A stretch of DNA of 64,000 bases, taken from contig NZ_JAFBCV010000013.1 in the NCBI RefSeq assembly GCF_016907895.1, positions 1-64,000 of the forward strand, written 5' to 3'. Shown piece by piece: positions 28,465 to 37,244 of the stretch. The translations under genes and the position numbers were made by a program. The notes below the pieces were generated by a model. The model saw only the letters and a list, made by a program, of their open reading frames with translations. It did not search any database and was not told the origin of the DNA. Position 1 is the stretch's first letter. The number at the start of each line of letters is the position of its first letter. This stretch comes from Shouchella xiaoxiensis (GTDB taxonomy: Bacteria; Bacillota; Bacilli; Bacillales; Bacillaceae_D).

Positions 28465-28872
28465 TTACTTTTTATTCTTTAATGCCCCATCATATGCATT
28501 CGATAAGACACCATTCATGAAACGCCCCGCATCTTGACCACCAAAAGCTTTAGCAAGTTCAATTGCTTCATTTAAAGAAATGTTCATCTCAATATCCTCA
28601 ATATAAAGCATTTCATATAAAGACATTCTTGCTATTGCACGGTCTACATGACCTAAACGATCAATCGTATAGCCCTTTAAATGACCACTTAAGTAGCCAT
28701 CGATTTCATCACGCTTTTCTAATGTTCCGTACACAAGTGCATGGTAAAATTCATTTGGTTCTTCTTCATTGCTTAATGTATTTTCAATCGCTTGTTCAAC
28801 TTCAATCGAAGCCACTAAACTCAATTGGTACAACGTTTGAACAGCACGAAGTCTTGCAACACGTCGATTCAT
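28465..28872 (-). CDS. nusB: Transcription antitermination factor NusB
   Basis: A 135-residue all-helical RNA-binding protein. With NusE (S10) it binds boxA of rRNA leaders and allows antitermination. Marks: 'RRVARLRAVQTLYQL' at the N-terminus and 'NEAIELAKAFGGQDAGRFMNGVLSNA' at the C-terminus. It heads an operon with xseA, xseB and ispA. Confidence 0.94.
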   Translation of the reverse strand: MNRRVARLRAVQTLYQLSLVASIEVEQAIENTLSNEEEPNEFYHALVYGTLEKRDEIDGYLSGHLKGYTIDRLGHVDRAIARMSLYEMLYIEDIEMNISLNEAIELAKAFGGQDAGRFMNGVLSNAYDGALKNKK

Positions 28873-28925
28873 AATAAACTCCTTTTTCTTTTATCTTTAT
28901 TAGTATAGCGTAAAATCAATTGTTC

Positions 28926-28964
28926 GTAAAAACAGAAGAGAACCGACTTAAGTCGGTTCTCTCT
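28926..28964 (-). terminator. Terminator of the accB-accC-yqhY operon
   Basis: A perfect 26-nt palindrome (arm AGAGAACCGACTT, 28937-28962) is followed on the minus strand by CTGTTTTTACG. It lies about 20 nt after the yqhY stop. Confidence 0.82.
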
Positions 28965-28980
28965 CATCCGCTTCTTGAAT

Positions 28981-29391
28981 TTACGCTTGTTCCATTTCGT
29001 TCTCAACATTTGTCTCTGCCGATTCGAAATAAACACCTACAACATGCACGTTAATTTCATTAAGCTGAATCGCAGTCATCGTTTCCAATGCTTGTTGAAT
29101 ATTTAACTGGATTAGGTTAGCTACTTCAGGAACAGCAGCTCCATATGTGATAATAATTGATACATCAACGACAATTCCGTCTTCATCTAGTTCAACCTTC
29201 ACACCTTTACCATGATTCTTTCTTCCTAATCGCTCTGCTACATCAGTGGCAAAATTCCCTCGTAGAGCTGCTACACCTTCAACTTCCTGAGTAGCAATAC
29301 CTGCAATTACCTCAATGACTTCCGGCGAAATTTCCACCTTACCTAATCCGCTTTTCTGTTCATCAAGTTCTAATAATTGATGATCTTCCAT
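28981..29391 (-). CDS. yqhY: Asp23/Gls24 family protein YqhY
   Basis: A 136-residue protein with the Asp23 core 'GKVEISPEVIEVIAGIATQEVEGVAALRG' and 'VDVSIIITYGAAVPEVANLIQLNIQQALE'. YqhY is encoded with accBC in many Firmicutes and affects acetyl-CoA carboxylase activity in B. subtilis, where its loss gives suppressors in acc genes. The same arrangement is kept here, 17 nt after accC. Acidic ends are typical. Confidence 0.9.
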   Translation of the reverse strand: MEDHQLLELDEQKSGLGKVEISPEVIEVIAGIATQEVEGVAALRGNFATDVAERLGRKNHGKGVKVELDEDGIVVDVSIIITYGAAVPEVANLIQLNIQQALETMTAIQLNEINVHVVGVYFESAETNVENEMEQA

Positions 29392-29407
29392 GACAGTAAA
29401 ACCTCCT

Positions 29408-30769
29408 TTACTTATTTTTTACCGGCATTACATCGTACGTTTCAACAAACTTTGTATTAAAATCTCCGGAAACAAACACTTCATGATCAAATAAATTCAA
29501 GTGGAATGGAATTGTTGTATCGACACCTTCAATTTCAAATTCTTGAAGTGCACGTTTCATACGAGCAATTGCTTCTTCTCTCGTAGCTCCATGAACGATA
29601 ACTTTTGCAATCATTGAATCATAAAACGGTGAGATCGTGTACCCAGGATACACAGCTGAATCTACCCGAACCCCAAATCCACCTGGTGCTAAGTAATCAA
29701 CGATTTTACCTGGTGAAGGCATGAAGTTCTTTGCAGGGTTCTCAGCATTAATTCTACACTCAATCGACCAACCTGTGAATGTAACCTCTTCTTGTTTTAC
29801 AGAAAGCGGTTCATTATTCGCCACTCGAATTTGCTCTTTTACCAAGTCAATACCGGTCACCATTTCTGTAACAGGGTGTTCCACTTGAATTCGCGTATTC
29901 ATTTCCATGAAATAATACTCACCTGAATGATGATCGAAAATAAATTCAACTGTGCCAGCGCCTGAATATTCTACTGCTTTAGCTGCTGCAACCGCTGCTT
30001 CTCCCATTTCTTTTCGTTTTTCTGGAGTAATAGCTGGTGAAGGGGTTTCTTCCACAAGCTTCTGTAAACGTCTTTGAATGGAACAATCTCTTTCACCTAG
30101 ATGAATCGTATTGCCAAAGTTATCAGCTAACACTTGAATTTCAACATGTCTAAAATCTTCAATGTATTTCTCTAAGTATACACCAGGATTACCAAAAGCT
30201 GTCTGTGCTTCTTGCTGGGTAATGGCTATGCCTGACTCTAGGTCAGCTTCATTTCTAGCGACTCGAATTCCTTTTCCGCCACCACCAGCTGTTGCTTTAA
30301 TAATCACAGGGTAACCAATTTCGTTGGCGATTTGTTTCGCATCGTCAATTGATTCTACAATCCCCTCAGACCCAGGTACAATTGGAACTCCTGCCGCTTT
30401 CATCGTCTCTCGCGCCACATCTTTGGTTCCCATGCGATTGATTGCTGTTGGGCTTGGTCCAATAAATGTAATGTTGCAGTCAGCACAGATCTCTGCGAAG
30501 TCCGCATTCTCCGACAAGAAACCGTATCCTGGATGAATCGCATCTGTTTCAGTTAGAGTCGCAACGCTCATTAAGTTTGTAAAGTTTAAATAGCTTTTAC
30601 TAGAAGCAGTTGGTCCGATACAAAACGATTCATCAGCGAGCTGAACATGTAAGGCTTCAGCATCAGCTTCTGAGAAAACAGCCACTGTTTCAATCCCTAA
30701 TTCTTTGCACGCACGAATAATTCGTACAGCAATCTCCCCACGATTTGCAATTAAAATACGTTTAATCAT
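29408..30769 (-). CDS. accC: Acetyl-CoA carboxylase biotin carboxylase subunit
   Basis: A 453-residue ATP-grasp enzyme that carboxylates biotin on AccB with bicarbonate and ATP. The preATP-grasp domain starts '[24 protein letters not shown]'. The glycine-rich ATP loop is '[13 protein letters not shown]' (about 159-171). The catalytic stretch is '[16 protein letters not shown]', with the Mg-binding Glu and Asn and the bicarbonate Arg. It lies 16 nt after accB. Confidence 0.96.
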   Translation of the reverse strand: MIKRILIANRGEIAVRIIRACKELGIETVAVFSEADAEALHVQLADESFCIGPTASSKSYLNFTNLMSVATLTETDAIHPGYGFLSENADFAEICADCNITFIGPSPTAINRMGTKDVARETMKAAGVPIVPGSEGIVESIDDAKQIANEIGYPVIIKATAGGGGKGIRVARNEADLESGIAITQQEAQTAFGNPGVYLEKYIEDFRHVEIQVLADNFGNTIHLGERDCSIQRRLQKLVEETPSPAITPEKRKEMGEAAVAAAKAVEYSGAGTVEFIFDHHSGEYYFMEMNTRIQVEHPVTEMVTGIDLVKEQIRVANNEPLSVKQEEVTFTGWSIECRINAENPAKNFMPSPGKIVDYLAPGGFGVRVDSAVYPGYTISPFYDSMIAKVIVHGATREEAIARMKRALQEFEIEGVDTTIPFHLNLFDHEVFVSGDFNTKFVETYDVMPVKNK

Positions 30770-30785
30770 TGGCTCTCGCTCCTAC

Positions 30786-31259
30786 TTAGGTACGTTCTAC
30801 AACCATTAAAGGTTGTCCGTATTCCACTAATTCACCGTTTTCGGCTACGATTTCGACGATCTTCCCTTTCGCATCTGCAACGATTGGATTCATTAACTTC
30901 ATTGCTTCAACAATACAAACAACAGACTCTTCATCAACCGAATCCCCTTCTTTTACATAAGGACTAGCATCAGGAGATGGCGCTGCATAAAACGTCCCTA
31001 CCATTGGGGAAGTTACTGTAAATAAATTACGATCATCTTGCGGTCCTTCTTCTTGGACTTGAATTGCCTCAGTTTTAACTTGCGGTGGAAGTGATGGCTG
31101 TGTTTCAACAGCAGGCACACTAGGTTTGACTGCTTCTTGAACAACCGTAGTATTTTTCTTAAGTGATAATTTCATTTCATTTTGCTCAAGGTTTAACTCA
31201 TCTACACTTGAGGCATGTAAGGCATCTATTAAACTCTTAATTTCATCAACTTTTAACAT
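30786..31259 (-). CDS. accB: Biotin carboxyl carrier protein AccB
   Basis: A 157-residue carrier. The N-terminal region binds AccC, a Pro/Gln/Glu-rich linker follows (about 40-80), then the biotinyl domain with 'VEAMKLMNPI', whose Lys is biotinylated by BirA. First gene of the accB-accC-yqhY operon for malonyl-CoA synthesis. Confidence 0.96.
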   Translation of the reverse strand: MLKVDEIKSLIDALHASSVDELNLEQNEMKLSLKKNTTVVQEAVKPSVPAVETQPSLPPQVKTEAIQVQEEGPQDDRNLFTVTSPMVGTFYAAPSPDASPYVKEGDSVDEESVVCIVEAMKLMNPIVADAKGKIVEIVAENGELVEYGQPLMVVERT

Positions 31260-31370
31260 TTAAAAGCAACTCCTTTTTGCATTCAATCATTCGTTTGTAT
31301 TGTAGTTTTAAAATACATCACACTAGCTTTATTCGCCAAGTCACAAAAAAATCCCTTTATAATATGTAGC

Positions 31371-31406
31371 AATTAACCCTGGTAACATCAGGGTCCAGGG
31401 TCAATT
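31371..31406 (-). terminator. Terminator-like hairpin after the hypothetical gene at 31411
   Basis: AATTAACCCTGG pairs with CCAGGGTCAATT with one mismatch and a 12-nt loop. There is no clean T run on the minus strand, so it may be weak or regulatory. It sits in the accB leader region. Confidence 0.45.
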
Positions 31407-31410
31407 ATTT

Positions 31411-31767
31411 TTATTCTGCTTGATCTTCAGCAGCAGAAACAACTTCTTTTTTATACTGTCGAAACACCGGGAACTCAGAAAGATTATCTGGTATTTTACC
31501 ATTCTCTAATAAAATTATTTTTACGATATTTTTATTTTTTGCCATATGGTATTTTTCCCCATATTCATTTTCTTGCGTATAAAGCTTTAAGTTTTTGTAA
31601 TCCTCTTCTTGAATGGATACGCTAACCTTATCGCCATCCATATCTTCTACTTCTTCTGAAAAGCCAATTTCAAACTCAACAATTTGAATATGGTCATTTT
31701 TTACATTTCTCGTTTGTTCAAGGACAGCCTTGGCTCCTTCTGTTAAATCGGACCATTCCATCTGCAA
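31411..31767 (-). CDS. Hypothetical protein between spoIIIAH and accB
   Basis: A 118-residue acidic protein with mixed alpha/beta pattern ('HIQIVEFEIGFSEEV', 'KVSVSIQEEDYKNLKLYTQEN', 'KNIVKIILLENGK') and a disordered C-terminus. No signal peptide, no membrane segment, no Cys. GGAGAG precedes the ATG. I do not recognise the family. B. subtilis has no gene that I recall at this place between spoIIIAH and accB. It could be sporulation-linked by position, but nothing in the sequence proves it. Confidence 0.6.
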   Translation of the reverse strand: MQMEWSDLTEGAKAVLEQTRNVKNDHIQIVEFEIGFSEEVEDMDGDKVSVSIQEEDYKNLKLYTQENEYGEKYHMAKNKNIVKIILLENGKIPDNLSEFPVFRQYKKEVVSAAEDQAE

Positions 31768-31836
31768 TCTCTCCTTAATTCATTCTACATTGGTGTATTA
31801 TATCATGTGTAAGTAGGGATTGCATGTTCAATATAA

Positions 31837-31864
31837 AAGCGGCTTGAAATGATTCAAGCCGCTT
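31837..31864 (-). terminator. Terminator of the spoIIIA operon
   Basis: AAGCGGCTTGAA and TTCAAGCCGCTT form a perfect 12-bp stem with a 4-nt loop, 12 nt after spoIIIAH. Only a short T run follows. Confidence 0.75.
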
Positions 31865-31875
31865 AGCCAAACGTA

Positions 31876-32427
31876 TTATTTTTCAAATTTAACTAATATT
31901 TCAGATTCTGGACCGAGCTCTAGCTTTTCTCGCGCCATTGACATAATTGTTAAAGCCTCCGTTCTAGAGCTCTCATCTGAACTTGATTGTACCGTAATTC
32001 GAATTTGATTGCTTTGTTCATCTGTATGAACGAAAACATCCTCGTATCCTTCAGCAATAAGTGTTGTTTCCAACTCTCTTTCTACTTGAGTAATCGCTAA
32101 AACTTCTAGCGCACGATCATTCGCCTCCACTTTTTCTTCTGCTGAATTGTCTTCATTAGCGGCTTCTTTACTGTATTCCTCAGACTCTCTTGAACGTTCT
32201 TCATCTCGCTTTAATCTCGCTTCTGTCATAGACTCATTACCAGACATTGCCGTAATTTGTTCGGCTTCGTCTTCTGCTTCTTCATTCATATCAGGTAAAT
32301 CCACAACCTCTTCTGTTTCAGGACTTTCCGCGCGCTCTTGTGAACTCATATTGACATAATAAATTCCGAGCACAAGCATTAGACTTAGCATTGTTAATAA
32401 CCATACCGTTTGTTTTTTCAAGACCAT
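31876..32427 (-). CDS. spoIIIAH: Stage III sporulation protein AH
   Basis: A 183-residue mother-cell protein with one N-terminal membrane segment (about 6-25), a long acidic and charged linker, and a C-terminal YscJ/FliF-like ring-forming domain ('TQVERELETTLIAEGYEDVFVHTDEQSNQIRITVQ'). It pairs with forespore SpoIIQ across the intermembrane space to form the feeding-tube channel. It is about 35 residues shorter than B. subtilis AH (218), mostly in the linker. Confidence 0.92.
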   Translation of the reverse strand: MVLKKQTVWLLTMLSLMLVLGIYYVNMSSQERAESPETEEVVDLPDMNEEAEDEAEQITAMSGNESMTEARLKRDEERSRESEEYSKEAANEDNSAEEKVEANDRALEVLAITQVERELETTLIAEGYEDVFVHTDEQSNQIRITVQSSSDESSRTEALTIMSMAREKLELGPESEILVKFEK

Positions 32428-32430
32428 TGC

Positions 32431-33078
32431 TTATTCCTCCTCTAATTTCTTAGGTAAGACGGATACACGATGAGGAGCGACGTCTAATAAGCGACTAACG
32501 GCCTCTACTACCCAAGCTCTTACCTGTACATTATCCACACCTTCAGCAACTACAAGGACACCTGCTACCGCTGGTTTTTCCTTCGATATGACCAACGCTT
32601 CTTCTTGATCACCTCGTCGTACAATAACGACATTTTCTTCATCCTGAAAATCCTCAACTTTTCTCGTACCACCTTCTCGATCGGTTTCAGATGTCGTTTG
32701 GTTCCCTGAACGGACATTTTTTTCATAAATGTTTTTTTCTGATTCAGCAAGGTTCACACTAACGGAAACATCGTTTACACCAATGATTTCTTCTAATGTT
32801 TCTCGAAGCTGATTTTCATAGCGGATTTCATAATCTGCCATTGAATCTTTCTCTGCTTCTCGTGCAAATGTCGGTGTTGCTTCAATATCCTCTTCCGACG
32901 ACGTTACGGGCATATCGTTTGAATCAGGTTGAAAAAATTGACTTCCAATCATTAATGCGATGCCTAAACCGCCTAGGAGTAAAATATATTTGGGCGAAAT
33001 TGAGCGTTTTTTTTTATCTGGTTGTTTCGGCAGCCATTTTTTAAACCAATCATCTTCTTTTACTTCATTGTCCATCAC
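32431..33078 (-). CDS. spoIIIAG: Stage III sporulation protein AG
   Basis: A 215-residue protein with a basic cytoplasmic start, one membrane segment (about 28-44) and an extracytoplasmic ring-building domain with an inserted beta region ('ENQLRETLEEIIGVNDVSVSVNLAESEKNIYEKN...VVIVRRG'). SpoIIIAG forms a large 30-fold ring in the channel of B. subtilis. It overlaps spoIIIAF by 4 nt. Confidence 0.92.
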   Translation of the reverse strand: MMDNEVKEDDWFKKWLPKQPDKKKRSISPKYILLLGGLGIALMIGSQFFQPDSNDMPVTSSEEDIEATPTFAREAEKDSMADYEIRYENQLRETLEEIIGVNDVSVSVNLAESEKNIYEKNVRSGNQTTSETDREGGTRKVEDFQDEENVVIVRRGDQEEALVISKEKPAVAGVLVVAEGVDNVQVRAWVVEAVSRLLDVAPHRVSVLPKKLEEE

Positions 33079-33680
33079 CCATCCCCCTCCTCTTCAAGCG
33101 TAATGACTGTCTCAGGCACTTCCCAAATCTCAGCAAGTAAAGAGATCAACTCTTCATCCTGCTTAGAAAGCTCTTCCGGCTCCACATCATCACCAATGAC
33201 AATCGACACAGGCTTTATTCGCTCAGTCGCTTCATTCTCCCCAGATGATTCAGTCATTGGAGCGAGCAAGACGTGAATACCTAGCATTTCCCCTTGTGTG
33301 TTTTCGTTTAAAGCAATGTGAGTAATTTCCATCTGATAGGATTCTGCTAGGACCGATTTAGCTTGGTCTTTTAGTTGGACAGCCACTTGTTCAGATGTAT
33401 ATGCATCAAAGAACTTATCTATTTCTTTTTTTTGAGAATTTATTTTTTCTTCAACAGAGTATTCAGTTGTTGAGCTCTCTTCAATTAACGAATAGAGCCA
33501 TTCATCAGGATCTTCGTGAAACAAAGAAAGGATCGGCTGTAGTAAAAAAAGCAAGAGCATTAAACTAACCGTCAACTTGACATAATTTTTGAGCTGTGAA
33601 TTTGGGAGGAGCATCTCTAACACAACAGCAAGTAAAATGAGCAGCACGATAGATGTAATCCATTCATTAATGAACCCCAC
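33075..33680 (-). CDS. spoIIIAF: Stage III sporulation protein AF
   Basis: A 201-residue protein with two membrane helices at the N-terminus (about 6-26 and 33-54) and a soluble domain with a ring-building-like fold. It is part of the mother-cell feeding-tube complex. Position between AE and AG is conserved; the sequence is one of the more divergent in the operon. Confidence 0.9.
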   Translation of the reverse strand: MGFINEWITSIVLLILLAVVLEMLLPNSQLKNYVKLTVSLMLLLFLLQPILSLFHEDPDEWLYSLIEESSTTEYSVEEKINSQKKEIDKFFDAYTSEQVAVQLKDQAKSVLAESYQMEITHIALNENTQGEMLGIHVLLAPMTESSGENEATERIKPVSIVIGDDVEPEELSKQDEELISLLAEIWEVPETVITLEEEGDG

Positions 33681-33698
33681 TTAGATTAGAAACCTCCT

Positions 33699-34886
33699 TT
33701 ACCTCATCATGAACGCAATATTGCTCGCCGCAACCATTAACGTAATCGCCAAGAAAAACATAAAGCCGATCAAGGCCATTGCGGCAAAAACATATAAAAT
33801 TGATTTACCAATAATACCTAAACAATCAATTATGGCCCCGTTGCCTAAAGGCTGAAGTGCCGCAGCTGAAAGTTGGAAAATTAAAGCGATCGACAGCACT
33901 TTCATTGCTGGAAATGCACATATTGCCAAAAGGATGACCAGACCACTCATTCCAATTGTGTTCTTCAATAGCAAGGATGCACTCATGACCGTATCCGTAG
34001 CATCTGTGAACATCCTTCCAACAACAGGTACAAAATTACCGGCAATAAATTTCGCTGCACGAAGCGTTAATCCATCTGCAGCTGCTGTCGTAGTTCCTTG
34101 GACAGAAACAACTCCAAGAAAGATCGTCATAAAAACCCCTAAAAGACCAATTGCTCCTGTGCGAAATAAATTTGCCAGTCTCGTTACTTTGTAGTTTTCA
34201 CTTAGCGTACTGACAATACCAAGTACAGCTGAGATAAAAAGCATAGGAAGGACAAATGTATTCACTAATAATCCACTTGTGTGAACAAGAAAGATAATGA
34301 CTGGATGAAACAAAGCGGAACTTGATATCCCTCCAAGAGAAGCCATCATCGCCAGTAGCATCGGTAAGAGCGCTATTGAAAAATGAACCATTGCATTAAT
34401 TGCATCTGTTGCATAGGTGATTGCTGTATGAAATCCGTTCATCGCGATCATGCATAAAACCAATAATGTTATGGCATAAGCCGTTTTACTAACAGTCTGA
34501 TGCTCAAAGGCATTTTGAAAAGATTGAAGAATATACGAAAAAATGGTAAGCAATAACAGCATCCCAAGTAATTTTCCATTAACGATAAATTCATGGAGTA
34601 AATATTTAACAAGACCAAGTGACCACTCTTTGATGCTAAACTGCTTGTCTCCAGTTAAAAAGTCAGTTAAGCTTCCCTTTTGACTTTCAGGTAAAAAACC
34701 ACCGTAATCGTCAGAGATTTTTTCCCAATAAGCCTGAATCTCATCAATTTTTAAAATACCAAGCTGTTCTTCAACCAATTGTTCAAGTGATTCATCCGAC
34801 TCTTCTTCCTGTGCATGGACACCACCACTGAAAACAAAGAAGAACAGCACTATTAGAACGTACGGTAGGATCTGTTTTACTTGCAT
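33699..34886 (-). CDS. spoIIIAE: Stage III sporulation protein AE
   Basis: A 395-residue polytopic protein. A signal-like first helix (about 7-26), an acidic external stretch to about 90, and roughly seven later membrane segments. Conserved family core: 'RTGAIGLLGVFMTIFLGVVSVQGTTTAAADGLTLRAAKFIAGNFVPVVGRMFTDA'. A transporter-like component of the channel complex. Confidence 0.94.
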   Translation of the reverse strand: MQVKQILPYVLIVLFFFVFSGGVHAQEEESDESLEQLVEEQLGILKIDEIQAYWEKISDDYGGFLPESQKGSLTDFLTGDKQFSIKEWSLGLVKYLLHEFIVNGKLLGMLLLLTIFSYILQSFQNAFEHQTVSKTAYAITLLVLCMIAMNGFHTAITYATDAINAMVHFSIALLPMLLAMMASLGGISSSALFHPVIIFLVHTSGLLVNTFVLPMLFISAVLGIVSTLSENYKVTRLANLFRTGAIGLLGVFMTIFLGVVSVQGTTTAAADGLTLRAAKFIAGNFVPVVGRMFTDATDTVMSASLLLKNTIGMSGLVILLAICAFPAMKVLSIALIFQLSAAALQPLGNGAIIDCLGIIGKSILYVFAAMALIGFMFFLAITLMVAASNIAFMMR

Positions 34887-34897
34887 GCTTGTCCTCC

Positions 34898-35287
34898 TTA
34901 CGATGGAAGCAATGCGATAATCATTTCAATCACTGCTTTAATAATGGGAATAGCCAACACAAGAATGAATATTTTCCCTGCAAGTTCAATTTTTGAAGCA
35001 ATCGCCCCTTGACCAGCATCTTTTGCGATTTGCGCGCCAAATTCAGCAATATAAGCTATTCCGATAATCTTTAAAATGGTTTGGAGATAGACAATATGGA
35101 TATTGGCGTTCTCTGCAAGCTCGCTTATGAGCGCAATCATTTGCGCAATCTCATCAATTAAAAAAAGGAAAATGAACGCACCAACAAACATCGTCAACAA
35201 GAAGGCAAATGCTGGTTTTTGTTCTTTTAAAATTAAAGCTAAAAAAGTAGCGATTAATCCAAGACCGACTAGCTGAACGATTTCAAT
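34898..35287 (-). CDS. spoIIIAD: Stage III sporulation protein AD, AUU start
   Basis: A 129-residue membrane protein with about four helices; 'TILKIIGIAYIAEFGAQIAKDAGQGAIASKIELAGK' is the conserved core. The frame is open back to a TGA at 35294-35296. Between that stop and a TTG pair 27 codons into the gene there is no ATG, GTG or TTG. GGAGGTGA lies at 35295-35302, nine bases before an ATT codon at 35285-35287. Translation from that ATT gives (M)EIVQLVGLGLIATFLALILKEQ, which matches the N-terminus of SpoIIIAD as I remember it. Starting at the later ATG (35200) would remove the first helix. So ATT is the likely start. SpoIIIAC and AD are thought to work together in the feeding-tube complex. 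Confidence 0.88.
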   Translation of the reverse strand: MEIVQLVGLGLIATFLALILKEQKPAFAFLLTMFVGAFIFLFLIDEIAQMIALISELAENANIHIVYLQTILKIIGIAYIAEFGAQIAKDAGQGAIASKIELAGKIFILVLAIPIIKAVIEMIIALLPS

Positions 35288-35302
35288 TGTCGCTCACCTC
35301 CA
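35285..35302 (-). promoter_or_regulatory. Ribosome binding site and AUU start of spoIIIAD
   Basis: GGAGGTGA, a near-complete anti-SD match, then GCGACA, then ATT. The in-frame TGA inside the SD itself excludes any upstream start. Confidence 0.82.
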
Positions 35303-35303
35303 T

Positions 35304-35510
35304 TTATGCTTGAAACAAGAAGACGCTTCTTATTTTTTGAAATAAATCATCCACAATCGTTGCAACCATGTAGAGAACAACAACAAAACCAATTAATGTT
35401 ACCCAATGGGCCCAATCTTCTTTTCCCATTTGTTTCAAAACGGTATGCAGCATCGCGACAATAATACCAATACCGGCAATTTGGAAAATGGTATTTACAT
35501 CATAAGACAT
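35304..35510 (-). CDS. spoIIIAC: Stage III sporulation protein AC
   Basis: A 68-residue protein with two membrane helices (about 10-25 and 37-53) and the family start 'DVNTIFQIAGIGIIVAMLHTVLKQMG'. Similar in fold to SpoIIIAD. It lies 16 nt upstream of the AD start. Confidence 0.92.
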   Translation of the reverse strand: MSYDVNTIFQIAGIGIIVAMLHTVLKQMGKEDWAHWVTLIGFVVVLYMVATIVDDLFQKIRSVFLFQA

Positions 35511-35540
35511 CTATGAACTCACTCCTGTCTGAATCAATCG

Positions 35541-36053
35541 CTAAATCATTAAAATGACAATTAATAAGCCTGCCAAGAAACCTAATGTTTTTATCATTTT
35601 TTCATATTTCATTTGTAGATCTTTGGCCTCTAATTCATCCCGCTCAAGATGGGTTTGTGTCAGCTTCAATTGCTTCTGCTGCTGTTCTCGGCTCATTGTC
35701 CCAAGTGTTGCACCGAATTGAAACAACACTTCTCTTTCATTCGTTTTTAAAGACAACTCCTCCCAAACTAGCTGAATTGATTCTTCCCACGCTTTCTTTG
35801 CAGTTGTTTCTTTTTCATTTAATTTCCGGGCAAACTGCTGAAAGAAATGAGAAACGGGACCAGAAAACTGCTGTGATATGTTCAAAGATGCTTTCGCGAG
35901 CGGCGTTTGCCCATACAGCATCTCTGCTTCAAGTGACTGCAGAGCTGAGCGTAATTGCCTAATTTGTTTCGGTCGTTCTTTTAATGCATTAGCGCGATAA
36001 AACCCATAGAGAGTGGTACAACAAATAATAATAAGTGCACCTAACCACTTCAT
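35541..36053 (-). CDS. spoIIIAB: Stage III sporulation protein AB
   Basis: A 170-residue protein with a short N-terminal membrane segment, a long helical cytoplasmic part ('RPKQIRQLRSALQSLEAEMLYGQTPLAKA') and a C-terminal membrane helix. Related to the GspF family of type II secretion, so it may link the ATPase SpoIIIAA to the channel. Overlaps spoIIIAA by 4 nt. Confidence 0.92.
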   Translation of the reverse strand: MKWLGALIIICCTTLYGFYRANALKERPKQIRQLRSALQSLEAEMLYGQTPLAKASLNISQQFSGPVSHFFQQFARKLNEKETTAKKAWEESIQLVWEELSLKTNEREVLFQFGATLGTMSREQQQKQLKLTQTHLERDELEAKDLQMKYEKMIKTLGFLAGLLIVILMI

Positions 36054-36958
36054 CCTGTTGCGACCTGATTTGCCAATCGGACTCGTTTGACATAGCCTGG
36101 ATAAGGCACTCTGCCTAATTCAATGACGCGATCAAATGCATTTAGTTCAAGCAACCGTTTAAAAACGGGCCTTTTAGCAATTTCCTCATACGTTCGCCCA
36201 TGAGCTGAGGCCATCACAACTACCCCTGCATGCCTTGCTTCTAGAATGGCTTGTGCATCTTGTTCTCTTCCGATCTCATCAACGATTAAGACATGCGGGG
36301 ACATGGAGCGAATCATCATCATCATGCCCTCTGCCTTTGGGCAACCGTCTAACACATCAATTCTTGTGCCTAGCTCATGCTGCGGAATTCCATTAATACT
36401 TCCAGCAATTTCAGATCGTTCGTCGACAATTGCCACCTTATTTGACGGTATTTTTTTAGTACCTTGGCTCACAATCCTTGCTAAATCCCTTAACACTGTT
36501 GTTTTTCCAGTTTGAGGCGGTCCTATTAGGAGGGCATTTCTCCAACCCATTCGTTGATCATAGAGTTCAGTCGCAAGTTTTTCACCAACACCGATTTTCT
36601 GGCGGGCAACGCGAATATTAAATGAACTAACAGGTCTTATCGTCTTAACCACTCCATTTTCTAGAATGGTTTTCCCGGCTAGACCTACACGATGCCCACC
36701 TTGGATTGTGATATATCCTTTTTGAAGTTCTTCCTCAAAGGCATACATGGAATACTGGCTTAACTGATTTAAAAAATACACAGAGTCTTCTTCAGAGAAG
36801 AGTGCACTTGAATAAATTGGCTTTGATGAAAAAAGACATTCAATCGGTTGTCCAATTCTCATCCGTACTTCCTCTAGTTTTTCTATGTCTACGGTAGGAA
36901 ACGTTTGAACAAAGTCAGAAACATGTGGCGGTAAAAGTTCAGTAATTGAGTTAAGCAT
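36050..36958 (-). CDS. spoIIIAA: Stage III sporulation protein AA (ATPase)
   Basis: A 302-residue secretion-type ATPase. Walker A 'GPPQTGKTTVLRDLAR' (about 145-160) and Walker B region 'HVLIVDEIGRE' are clear. ATP hydrolysis by SpoIIIAA is needed for sigma-G activity in the engulfed forespore. First gene of the operon; GGAGG precedes the ATG. No sigma-E promoter could be placed with confidence upstream. Confidence 0.94.
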   Translation of the reverse strand: MLNSITELLPPHVSDFVQTFPTVDIEKLEEVRMRIGQPIECLFSSKPIYSSALFSEEDSVYFLNQLSQYSMYAFEEELQKGYITIQGGHRVGLAGKTILENGVVKTIRPVSSFNIRVARQKIGVGEKLATELYDQRMGWRNALLIGPPQTGKTTVLRDLARIVSQGTKKIPSNKVAIVDERSEIAGSINGIPQHELGTRIDVLDGCPKAEGMMMMIRSMSPHVLIVDEIGREQDAQAILEARHAGVVVMASAHGRTYEEIAKRPVFKRLLELNAFDRVIELGRVPYPGYVKRVRLANQVATG

Positions 36959-37117
36959 GTCAAACAGCCTCCTGTTTTAATAAGTTCCAGGAAATTCAAA
37001 CCATTGCTCGTTTTTATACTTGTATTTCTCAGTCCAATTCGTCACAAATCATAAAAAGTAACTTTGTACACCTTATGTTAGGTAAGACAAGTTCAGAACC
37101 GTGTTTCATACGCAAAT

Positions 37118-37142
37118 AAGCCACCTCCAATTGGAAGTGGCT
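37118..37142. terminator. Hairpin between the flavodoxin-like gene and spoIIIAA
   Basis: AGCCACCTCCAA pairs with TTGGAAGTGGCT with one mismatch. T runs are short, so the call is weak. The rest of the 286-nt gap (36959-37244) shows no gene. Confidence 0.45.
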
Positions 37143-37244
37143 GTTATTAATCAACTAAAGGATATCATTTTAAGAGTAAATCCCTTTGTTTCACTTGTTC
37201 TTAATCGTCCTTGTATAGCGTTCTTTCTTATACTTATTCACTAA

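Noticed and set aside
28563-28874. Plus-strand frame of 103 codons across nusB
   Set aside because: His/Leu-rich antisense translation of the nusB coding strand; not a gene.
31371-31406. T-box or riboswitch before accB
   Set aside because: Only one imperfect hairpin, no conserved T-box word or aptamer core.
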